Assembly (NCBI GenBank): GCA_023127875.1
Contig: JAGMFA010000048.1
Location: 1-13,415 of the forward strand
Length of the DNA stretch: 13,415 bases
Source of the DNA: Candidatus Zixiibacteriota bacterium
Lineage (GTDB): Bacteria > Zixibacteria > MSB-5A5 > SM1-73
Direction: 5' to 3'
The position numbers and the translations under genes are program-made. Numbering within the stretch: the first letter of the stretch is position 1; every line of letters begins with the position of its first letter. The notes beneath the pieces are model-generated. The model made no database searches. It was not told the DNA's origin and saw only the letters and a list, made by a program, of their open reading frames with translations. This document shows positions 1 through 8,700 of the stretch, one piece after another.

Positions 1-20
1 TATATGCTCCCCTTAGTAAC
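1..20. repeat. Left copy of 20-bp window-terminal inverted repeat
   Basis: These first 20 bases (tatatgctcc at the outer end, ttagtaac at the inner end) occur as an exact reverse complement at 13391-13410. The match stops at the inner side after 20 bases. Its outer extent cannot be judged because the window begins here. It could be a terminal inverted repeat of a large element, or a dispersed genomic repeat at which an assembly contig broke. Confidence 0.85.
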
Positions 21-24
21 TATC

Positions 25-43
25 TCGTGCCCGCCAGGCACGA
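25..43. repeat. Small palindrome downstream of pdxA
   Basis: A 7-bp perfect stem (tcgtgcc / ggcacga) with a 5-base loop lies 20 bases beyond the pdxA stop. In the pdxA transcript direction the hairpin is preceded, not followed, by a run of U, so it is not a standard intrinsic terminator. It may be a 3'-end stabilising stem or a repeat palindrome. Confidence 0.5.
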
Positions 44-63
44 AAAATTGCGGAAAAACTCGC

Positions 64-1113
64 TCATTTACCTTTAGTTTTCCTCACCATCTGCGCAGCT
101 AAAAGAATAGCATTTGTCATCCCTTTTGGATCAGCCTTTCCTTTCCCTGCAATATCCAGGGCGGTCCCAAAATCAGGAGAGGTGCGAATTATGGGCAAAC
201 CGATGGTGACATTGACTGCTTCTCCCAATCCTCTCATCTTTAAAGGGATCAGCCCTTGATCATGATACATGGCAAGGATGCAATCAAAGCCGACTGCGAT
301 TTTGGGAGAAAAGATGGTATCGGATGAAAATGGTCCATAAGCTTTTATTCGTATCTTTTGTGCGGCTTTGATTGCTGGAATGATAATTTTCTTCTCCTCT
401 GATCCCAAAATTCCCTCCTCCCCACAATGGGGATTTAGAGCGCATACCCCGATCTTTGGCTTTTTTGCGCCAAAATATTTTTTTAGAGCTTCTTGAGTTA
501 CCATTAATTTTTCTAAAATCTTCTTTTTAGAGATGATTCTGGCAACCTCAGAGAGAGGCAGATGAGTGGTGACCAAAACCAACTTGTATTTTTCAGTCGA
601 CGGTCGACGGTCCACAGTCGACAGTAGATCGTGGACAGAGACGAACATCATCGCATAATTCCGCGTAGCGGTAAGATAAGCCAAAAGTTCGGTATGTCCG
701 GGAAAATCATATCCAGATAGATGAAGACCTTTTTTAGATAGGGGTGCGGTCACCATAGCGTCTATCTGATCGGAGAGGGCGAATTGGGTGGCACAAAAGA
801 CCGAATCCGCCGCCATCCGTCCAGATAGTTTTGTGATTTTACCTGTTTTTATTCTTGAATGATCCAATTTAGTGCAGGCAAGCACATTTAGGCTATCTTT
901 AGAATCTCTGACATCTTCCGGCCACACGATTTTTCTTATGGTTGTTTTTTTTAAAAATTTCTTGGCGGCAGAAAAGATTATGTGGTAAGAGCCAAATATC
1001 AAGGGATGGCAAACCTGCGTGACTTTCTTATCTGTCACCGCCTTGACCACTACTTCAGGACCAATGCCGGCCGGATCCCCCATGGTGATTCCGATGATTG
1101 GTTTTGAAGACAT
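64..1113 (-). CDS. pdxA: 4-hydroxythreonine-4-phosphate dehydrogenase PdxA
   Basis: PdxA oxidises 4-phosphohydroxy-L-threonine with NAD(P). The product decarboxylates and is used by PdxJ to make pyridoxine 5'-phosphate (DXP-dependent vitamin B6 pathway, cytosol). The 349-residue product starts with the family signature GITMGDPAGIGPE at about 8-20. It retains the three divalent-metal histidines in GHTE (H140), TTHLPL (H184) and MYHDQGLIPLK (H284), plus the C-terminal SPDFGTALDIAGKG motif at 312-325. The length is slightly above the usual 320-340 because residues about 160-174 (VHDLLSTVDRRPST) form an extra loop between MMF and the strand before H184. That loop is encoded by a heptanucleotide repeat block (plus-strand 596-637). 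No pyridoxine-pathway neighbours are present. Upstream lies a long intergenic region, so the gene is probably transcribed alone or at the end of a distant unit. Confidence 0.96.
   Translation of the reverse strand: MSSKPIIGITMGDPAGIGPEVVVKAVTDKKVTQVCHPLIFGSYHIIFSAAKKFLKKTTIRKIVWPEDVRDSKDSLNVLACTKLDHSRIKTGKITKLSGRMAADSVFCATQFALSDQIDAMVTAPLSKKGLHLSGYDFPGHTELLAYLTATRNYAMMFVSVHDLLSTVDRRPSTEKYKLVLVTTHLPLSEVARIISKKKILEKLMVTQEALKKYFGAKKPKIGVCALNPHCGEEGILGSEEKKIIIPAIKAAQKIRIKAYGPFSSDTIFSPKIAVGFDCILAMYHDQGLIPLKMRGLGEAVNVTIGLPIIRTSPDFGTALDIAGKGKADPKGMTNAILLAAQMVRKTKGK
596..637. repeat. In-frame heptanucleotide tandem repeat within pdxA
   Basis: Six consecutive 7-base units can be read on the plus strand: gtcgacg, gtcgacg, gtccaca, gtcgaca, gtagatc, gtggaca. 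Together they are 42 bases, exactly 14 codons, so the pdxA frame is kept. They coincide with the extra loop at PdxA residues about 160-174, a place where other PdxA proteins have only a short turn between two strands (from family memory). The last two units are diverged. This resembles the short tandemly repeated heptamers known from cyanobacterial intergenic DNA, here located inside a gene. Confidence 0.8.
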
Positions 1114-1401
1114 AATTAGATTTTAATTTTTGTTCAAAAGCTTTTTAATTTTATAATTTCCGGATGAAACTTAACAAAAAAATGAGGGAAAGCAAGAGGA
1201 ATTTGATGGGTGGTGGGTTCCCTTTGATACACGCTTCGATGGGTTTAACCTCTTTTCGTATAAACGAAAAAAGCCTCCTTTGCCTTGCCTTTAATCTTCC
1301 GGTTGGATTTCCAACAGATGGGAGCAGATTCCCAACAGATGAAATAAATTAAGGGGATAGAAAAAATGGGTTTAGATCAGGTGACACCCGATCATCTGTT
1401 A

Positions 1402-1418
1402 CCCCGCCGTTGGCGGGG
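1402..1418. repeat. GC-rich palindrome
   Basis: A perfect 7-bp stem, ccccgcc / ggcgggg, with loop gtt. No T run follows on either strand, so it is not an intrinsic terminator. The stem closely matches the ccccgcc / ggcgggg core of the real terminator at 8986-9013, and may be a dispersed palindrome. Confidence 0.5.
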
Positions 1419-1511
1419 AGCCACTTTCACAGCAGTGACTACCCTGGCTGTGCTACCCACCGCTACATGTTCTTTATAGGCTAATTGTCAAATATACAGA
1501 CATCGTATAGT

Positions 1512-1778
1512 TTACAGATCGATTTCTGATAAATCAATAGATGTTTTTGGTAACGGATAATCAAATTTACCAATCAGTTTAGAGTCGTGGTGGACAAACA
1601 ATGTTTCTTTGGCAGTAGGATAATTGATGCCTTTGGGTTGATATTTTGCCCGTTTGGGTATCAAATTTGTAGGAAGATCAGTATAGACAGTTATAGCAGA
1701 AACTCTACGATGTGTTGATATTCGTCAGTTAGCCCGTAATAGAAGGGGGCTCCTGCCTGATCGAATTTTCAGCCCCAT
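1512..1778 (-). pseudogene. Possible remnant of an unrecognised gene, with in-frame TGA
   Basis: Read on the minus strand, an ATG at 1776-1778 preceded by gagggg opens 17 codons. It then meets TGA (plus 1725-1727), and the same frame runs a further 70 codons to TAA at 1512-1514. The distal part reads like real protein: ISTHRRVSAITVYTDLP, then YQPKGINYPTAKETLFVHHD, then SKLIGKFDYPLPKTSIDL. I do not recognise the family. It could be the C-terminal fragment of a decayed gene, or chance. Composition and length are the only support. Confidence 0.3.
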
Positions 1779-2075
1779 TTTCCCCTCAAATTAGACAAAA
1801 AAATTAGTTCCTGCCACAAATTTATCCTGCCTTCAAAGCTAACCTCCTTTCTATGAAGGGGTTAATGTGGTTGATTTCGGACAAGCCTTGTCCTGATTTT
1901 TTAATAGTTTCCTTAAGTTTTCCGATTATATTAAGTTTAGTGACTGATTGGGAAAAACAATAAAGTTAGAGTTGAGCAAAATTTTTGTGTTTTACTTAAG
2001 GTATTCCTGCTAAGATACGGCTGGCAGGATGCCCAGTCTACCGGGGCATGAACTACCTGATTTGTACAGGGTAAA

Positions 2076-2113
2076 GCAGTCCAGAACCTAACTTAGATTG
2101 GGTTCTGGACTGC
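2076..2113. repeat. 13-bp perfect hairpin
   Basis: The arms gcagtccagaacc (2076-2088) and ggttctggactgc (2101-2113) pair perfectly around a 12-base loop. Two more pairs, one G-U and one A-U, extend the stem into the loop. No T run follows on either side. It is likely a palindromic repeat or a stable RNA stem. It lies about 220 bases upstream of the promoter of the giant gene. Confidence 0.6.
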
Positions 2114-2333
2114 AATGTGATGTTTCTCACCCGGGGAAAGCAAATCTAATGGTGGGGATACCAAAGGTTTTATCTCAATTTGGGGAAGCACCTGCCAACC
2201 TAAAATTCTTAAGTCCGAATTCTGGGTCCTGCGGATCGGTGGCAGGTATCTTGACTCCAATAGAAACAAAAATAATGGCTTCATAGAAAGTGTAGAATTT
2301 GTATCTGTTGTTACGAATTCTTTGATTTTTTAC

Positions 2334-2361
2334 TTGACAAAGAAGATAAATGGATTATTTT
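2334..2361 (+). promoter_or_regulatory. Sigma70-type promoter for the giant secreted-protein gene
   Basis: A perfect -35 box ttgaca (2334-2339) is followed after 16 bases by a -10-like tatttt (2356-2361) in AT-rich DNA. Transcription would start near 2368, giving a leader of about 415 bases before the ATG at 2784. Confidence 0.55.
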
Positions 2362-2367
2362 ATTTAT

Positions 2368-2783
2368 CGGAAGGGGACAAATTTAGTATTCTATAAGTTG
2401 GACAAATGGCAGAGCACTTCTTTTCAAGTTCTTGGAGGACAGGCTAACAATTTTTGAATTCGTGGCCGTCCAGAGTTCGGGAGGAATAAGATTTCTCTTA
2501 AAAGATTCGATTTAGTCTATCCGGCTGGGAAGAAGAGCATCTCAAAAAATATTAAGTAAAACAAACTTTACCCGATCTAAAAAAGGAGGTGAGATATCTT
2601 TTGCTGATCGGGGGTTAAATCCAAATATTTAGGAAAACAGTGAGATTACCTTAATTGGGCCAAGGGAGGTGATTTTTGCAGTATCTTTTTCATTTCATGT
2701 TCAGCCTTAATGGTGAATTCAGGCTGAATTCATCAGTTAGGGTCGTTCCCTTTTCAACTCTTAAACTTCAAGGAGTGGAAAAA
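2368..2783 (+). promoter_or_regulatory. Long 5' leader with several Shine-Dalgarno-like sites
   Basis: Between the predicted promoter and the start codon there are purine-rich ribosome-binding-like motifs near 2432 (ggagg), 2479 (gggagg), 2583 (aaggaggtga) and 2662 (aagggaggtga). The true site is at 2770-2775 (aaggag). The site at 2583 precedes a five-codon TTG frame ending at the taa in ggggttaaat. The site at 2662 precedes a TTG at 2676 that opens in frame with the giant gene. An 8-bp hairpin (ttcagcct 2700-2707 / aggctgaa 2721-2728) lies within this in-frame extension. Known riboswitch cores were not recognised. Confidence 0.4.
2700..2728 (+). promoter_or_regulatory. Leader hairpin 55 bases before the start codon
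   Basis: The stem ttcagcct / aggctgaa is 8 bp with a 13-base loop. It sits between the second strong ribosome-binding-like site and the chosen start, so it could affect which start is used. Function is inferred only from position. Confidence 0.35.
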
Positions 2784-5700
2784 ATGAACAAAAGAGTAAT
2801 ACTTATTCTGGGCATTGTGGCTCTGATCTTGTTCAGCTTTTCTCTGGCAACTGCCCAAAAATCGGCGGTGATGAAGCCTATTCCCATTCCGGCTGACAAG
2901 ATTGGGCCTGTCAAGGTTCCGTCTGTAACCGGGGCGAAAGACTATTGCTTCCTAGATTACACCGATTGGATTCCCACTTATTATCACAACCAATGGAAGT
3001 ATGGCGACAAGGTAGCCATTTACTTCGACCCGGAAGAATGCGGCTTTTCGGCAAACTATCCTTTCCAGCTAACCGATGTGGAGTTCTATCTTTATGATTT
3101 TGCGGGGATGGGGGCTTGTTCTCTGCGGTTCAGCGTGGAGGTAATGTGCCCCGATATCTGTGATGGACCAGGGATCGAAATCTGGAAATCACAAGTTTAC
3201 AATATCGCCTTACCTGATTTGTTGACCAGTGTGGAAATAATCTTCGAGGATACCGTCTGCCTGGACAAGCCCTTCTTCTTTAATGTGGAGTATATGAGCG
3301 ATTATCCTATGGGACAGATGCCGAGCTTGCTCTTTGACGAACAGGTGGTTGATACCTGTTATCAATGGGTTTGGGTGGGTCAACCCGCCTGGTATGAGTG
3401 GTATGATTTCTGGTATCCTTACTACCCTCCCGGATGGGTGTTGCTGGGGATAAGCGGCTATTGTGGAGAGGAGCAGACCGACTGTGGATGGTGGTATTGG
3501 AAGCCGGATACCACCGAGGCGCCCAGCGGCATGCCGGATTTTGACCAGAATCAGCCCGGATGGTCATGCTATTGTGGACCCACTGCAGTGGCTAACTGCC
3601 TGTGGTGGTTTAATGCAGTGCCGCCCGGATGGACTCCTCCCCAGTTGATCGATACTCTGGCAAGATACTTCCATACAAGTCCTGTGTGGGGCACCTACGT
3701 CGACACCATGCAGATGGGACTGGACGAATATTTCGCAGACTATGGGTTTGCCTTAACGGAGACCACCTACTGGATGCCGGACTTTTATGAGATGGAGGAT
3801 TCGCTCAAGGTCTGTCAGGACATCATCCTGCTTCTGGGCTTCTGGTGGTGGGAGGAAGGGACGGAACAGGAGTTCATCAGAGGCGATGTTAACGAGGATG
3901 GGCTAATTAACATACAAGATTACGCCGCATGCTTGAACGGACCTCCTTTCTCTTGCGATGATGCTGCAGATGTCAATGATGATGGGGTGCTCGATAATCT
4001 TGACTGTGACTATCTTTACAACTATCTCTACCTGATGGGTCCGCCGCCGCCGCCACCATTCCCGGATTGCGGCTTGGATCCAACCCCGGATGCACTCGGT
4101 TGCACCGACTATCCTGAGTGCCCCGGTGGTGGAGGAGGTTGGTACAGAGAAGGTGGACATTTTGTGACCATGGCCGGAGTGAACTCGGAGAAAAAGGAGA
4201 TAGCCATATCCGATCCGGATCGGGATCGGGTTGTCCAGTATCCCTGGTGGCCCGGGAGAGTCAGACCCACAACTCATCCACCCTGGGGAGGCTACCCACC
4301 CACGCTACACAACAACCCAACATTTGTCTCCCATGACGTATATATCAGCCTCTTATATCCCGAATTCCCCAGCCCAGGCAGTGAGGTATGGGATCTGGCG
4401 GATTATTGCTACGAGGCGTATAAATACGCCAATATGAACGTTCCGGAAAGGTTTCGAGCCTTTACCAAAGAGGCACCAAAGCATTACGAGTACTGGCACG
4501 TAGAGGTGGATGCCGCGGTGATGATCTGCCCGAAGGAGGTGCCGAATCATCCACCAGAGATCGGTCAGCCCGATTTCCTGGAGGGCTATGTGGACTCTCT
4601 TGTCGAATATGATATTACGGGTACAGATCCGGATGGAGACGTCATTTTAGACGAAGCCTCCATAGATATTCAGCCGGGTTGCGGCAACTATTCGATAGGC
4701 AGAATCTCAGGACACGGAAGTGACTCCGGCACCTGGCGGGTCACCTGGTATACCGATGGCTGCACCCCTTGTGACACCCACATGGTTATTCATGATTTGA
4801 CTGATGAGCATGGTTTAGTCGGATATTGCACCACCTGGGTGCATCTGTCTGAGAAGCCAAGTGACTCACTATGGTACTGGAAACCAGACACCACCGATGC
4901 CCCCAGCGGCATGCCTGATTTTGACCAGAATCAGGATGCATGGCTATGCTACTGCGGACCTACTGCAGTAGCTAACTGCCTGTGGTGGTATGGTGCTGTG
5001 CCTACCGGATGGACACCTCCTCAGTTGATCGATACCCTGGCAAGATACTTCCATACAAGTCCTGTGTGGGGAACCTACGTTGACACCATGCAGATGGGAC
5101 TGGAGCAATATTTCCAGGACTATGGATTTGCTTTTAAAGAATCCACCTTCAAGATGCCTGACTTCTTCGAAATGGAGGACTCACTCAAGGTCTGCCAAGA
5201 TATTATCCTGCTTTTGGGTTTCTGGTGGTATGACGAGGGAAGTGGAATATGGTATAGAGAAGGTGGACACTACGTCACCATGGCCGGGGTATGCTCCGAA
5301 TCCTTGAAGATCGCCATAAGCGACCCGGATCGGGATGCGGCAGTAGGAGGCTGGCCTGGCAGAGTGAGACCACCCTCGCATCCACCGGCTGGAACCTATC
5401 CTCCAACACTGCATAATAATCCTCTCTACGTCTCCCACGATATGTACCAGAGCATACTGGACAATCCATTCCCTAGCCCGGGCAATCCTTGGTGGGAGAT
5501 TGACTATCCGTGGAGCTGGCCAAAAGGAAAATTCTCTGGCATAAACGTTCCAGAAGAATTCAGAGCTGTCACCAAGCCAGCACCCGAAGGCGGGAAGCAA
5601 ATTCTTGCCACCGAGGTTGACTATGCGGTGATGATCTGCCCCAAGCCACCTCCTGACACTCTGCGGAATCACTTTAAGACCTGGCGGATTGAACCAGAAC

Positions 5701-8700
5701 CTTTCTGGGAGATTGTCTTTGTCCAAGACCAGTTTATGTCAGATAGCCTCATTTTGGACACAATAGAGTTCTTCTCTAACCCGGTTAGGAAGGATAGCTT
5801 TGAGATCGTAGATAGCCTTGAGCATCTGACCTGGTATCGGGCGCATGGTCGGGACACCTTGTTGGAGGTAGAATATAGCAACCAATTTGAGACCGACACT
5901 GTTCGCATCGACTCGGTGAAGTATCTGTTGCTGCCTACTGCCAAGGAGCCCTATCCTTCCCCAGAGAGTTTAGACCACTACAAGGCTTACCGGATAAAAG
6001 ACCCGGTGGCGTTTGAGAGAACGCTTGTTCTGGAGGATCAGTTTGACCGCCTGTATGATTCGGTTGAGGTTATAGATTCTCTTAAGCCCATATACTTCCT
6101 CACTCCTGCCCTGAAGGATAAGCCGCCGCCAATGTTTGACTCTATCACCCATTATGTGGCCTATGAGATTTTCCCCAAGCGCTCCTTTCCTCTGCCGGTG
6201 AATACTTTTGACCAATTCGGACCGCATCTTCTGCAGGTAGATACCAGTAAGTTCTTATTGGTGCCTACTAGGAAGTTGCGGGCTGAACCACCACCCAATG
6301 ATCCGCCGGAGATCATCCAGCCGGATACATTATACGGCTACAAGGTTTGCGATACGGTGATCTACACCTTTGACGGCATAGATCCGGATGGTGATCCTAT
6401 CTTGGATGACGCTTCGTTGGTCATAGAGCCTTCATGCGGCACGTATTCAGTGACCAGGCTCACCGGGCACGGAACTTCACAAGGAACCTGGGAGGTTACC
6501 TGGGAGACTGCTGGCTGTGAAGATTCCATCTACTACAAAATCATCGTTGATCTAACTGATAATCAGGGTAACACCTCTTGGTGCACCACCTACTGTCATT
6601 TGGCCGAGAACCATCCGCCTACAATCGACCAGCCCGATTCCCTTGAGGGCTACGTGGACGATGTGGTGCAGTATACCATCACCGGCGCAGATCCAGACTC
6701 AGACGTTATTGTGGATCAAGCCTCCATAAACATTATTCCTTCCTGTGGCGTGTATTCTATAACTAGAACTTCAGGGCACGGAGGCGCATCCGGCACCTGG
6801 CAGATCACTTGGCAAACCGATGGTTGCACAGCATGCCAAACCTACCTGGTTATTCACGATCTGACCGATGGTTGCGATACCTCCTACTGCACTACCCTCG
6901 TTCATCTGTCCAGTGAAAGAGAGTGCGATGAGTTGGATCCTAAAGAGTGTGACACCTTATGGGTTGAGTGCGGAGATATGCTGGTTCCCCCAGGTGGCGG
7001 ACTGGTCACAGTTGATTTGACCATAGCTTATGATGAGAGTCTCATGGCCATTGTGGTGCCGCTAAGCTATGAGGGCAGCCCGGAATGCTGTGACTCCATG
7101 CCAGAGTCTGAGAACACGGTGGCTAAAGTGTTTGCCGGCTCGGTCGTGCCGGGTACATGGTTAAAGTTCGTCAATATTGATCCCCTGGCAAAGAAAGTTG
7201 TAGTAGCTGCAGTAGCGTTGACGCCACCCTCTGACTGCTTGGTGCCTGGAAAGGGACACCTCGGAACCCTGACCCTCTTTGGTGACTCCTGTTGCACCAT
7301 CCAGTTAGATACTACTTTCTATCCTCCTACCAATAACGTTGGATTCGTGGATTGCCATGATCCCACAATGACATTGTTCTATCCGGTGTGCCGCATCGAC
7401 ACCTGCCATATTGATCGTGAACAGGTGGGTTGGCACTGGAAGGATTCTTACGAGGATTATGCTCCCAATGGTATGCCAGACATCGATCAGAAGCAGGATA
7501 ACTGGATGAAGGAGGATCAGTTTACCTTCTGCGGTCCTTGTGCCGTTGCCAACTGCTTCAAGTGGTTCGACTCCAAGTATAACGTTCCTCCAGGCTTCCC
7601 CGGAGACGGAATCGACATGTTCCCGCTGGTGAGAGATTATCTTGATAATAATCCGCCTCGGGTAGGGTTTGATGACCACGATCCATGGAATGTGAATCAC
7701 ACTGCAACGGGTTGGAACCCTGGTATTGGATCACCCCCATCTACCCCTCAGCCGTTTGTTCCGGGACCGCAAACACCCAATCAAGTACCTTCTTGGGGTG
7801 AGTTAGTGGAGAGGTTAGCCTGGTACTTTGATACGGATGGAATCCAGAGTGGATATTGTAATCATACGGGCACCAACGTTATGGATATGCAAGCGGGGAT
7901 TCAGGATTGGCTCGAAAGTGAACACTTCCATGGCGCAGAGCAGATGTTTGTAAGAGGGGATGTGAACGAGGATGGGAGTGTGGACAATGCTGATGTGATC
8001 GCATGCCAGTCTGGAGGGCCCTTCTCCTGCGATGACGCCGCCGATGTCAATGATGATGGGGCATTGGATATGGCGGACTGTGTCTATCTTGTTAATTATC
8101 TCTATGGCGGACCGGCGCCGCCTTCTCCTTTTCCAGATTGCGGGGTGGATCTAACTCCGGATGCGCTCGGTTGCGCTGATTTTCCTCCTTGTCCATTCAG
8201 CAACACCCTGGCAGATACTCTATGTTGGGGAAACTCTACAAGACCCACCTTTGCCTACGTTGAATCCCTGGTAGAGAAGTGTGAGGATGTGATTCTGCTT
8301 CTGGGCTTCTGGTTCGAGGATCCTCCGGGAAGCGGAGAGTGGTGGAGAGTTGGCGGACACTACGTCACCGTGGCAGGCGTGAACTCAGAACAGTTCAAGA
8401 TAGCTTTCTCCGATCCGTTCATTGATGCCGCAGAGTTGGGCTTCCCGGGTAGAGTGGGCGATGGATCGATTATTTCTCACCCGCATGGTCAGCATGACGA
8501 CACAGTGCATAACGATGAAGGGAATGTCTCACATGACATTTACTTCGTCTCAGAAGAACCTGTCAGCCCCGGAGGTATCTGGTGGCTGCCTGATTATGCA
8601 GAGTGGTGGGATCCCGCGATGATAAACAACTTCTTTGCCCAGAACGTGCCGGATGAATTCGTGCCTATGACTGCACCGTGGAATGAAATGTCGCCCATCT

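Larger units (their letters stand above)
1114..2333. other. Long intergenic region between divergent pdxA and the giant gene
   Basis: No convincing intact gene is visible. The stretch holds a 7-bp GC palindrome (1402-1418) and a protein-like but interrupted minus-strand reading frame (1512-1778). It also has a small palindrome at 1879-1893 (ggacaag / cttgtcc) followed by a T run, which resembles the ggcttgtcctga repeats found at 9208-9617. There is a 13-bp hairpin at 2076-2113. Short open frames at 1164-1352 and 2098-2286 lack ribosome binding sites and recognisable content. Confidence 0.6.

Noticed and set aside
1164..1352. 62-codon plus-strand open frame
   Set aside because: No ribosome binding site, no recognisable domain, and it runs through AT-rich intergenic DNA with a small palindrome and a duplicated ttccaacagatg-like word. 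It is probably chance.
1879..1902. Intrinsic terminator
   Set aside because: The palindrome (ggacaag / cttgtcc) leaves only a five-base-pair usable stem, and no plus-strand gene precedes it.
2093..2286. Overlapping short open frames on both strands
   Set aside because: The plus and minus frames cover the same DNA, the plus frame begins in the loop of the 2076-2113 hairpin, and neither has a ribosome binding site or a recognisable product.
2676..2783. TTG start giving a 2093-residue giant protein
   Set aside because: It places 36 residues ahead of a clear signal peptide. The ATG at 2784 has its own aaggag at 8 bases, so it was kept as the main start and the TTG reported only as an oddity.
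5181..5726. 181-codon minus-strand open frame inside the giant gene
   Set aside because: It lies wholly within the well-supported plus-strand coding sequence and its composition is that of a reverse-strand shadow.
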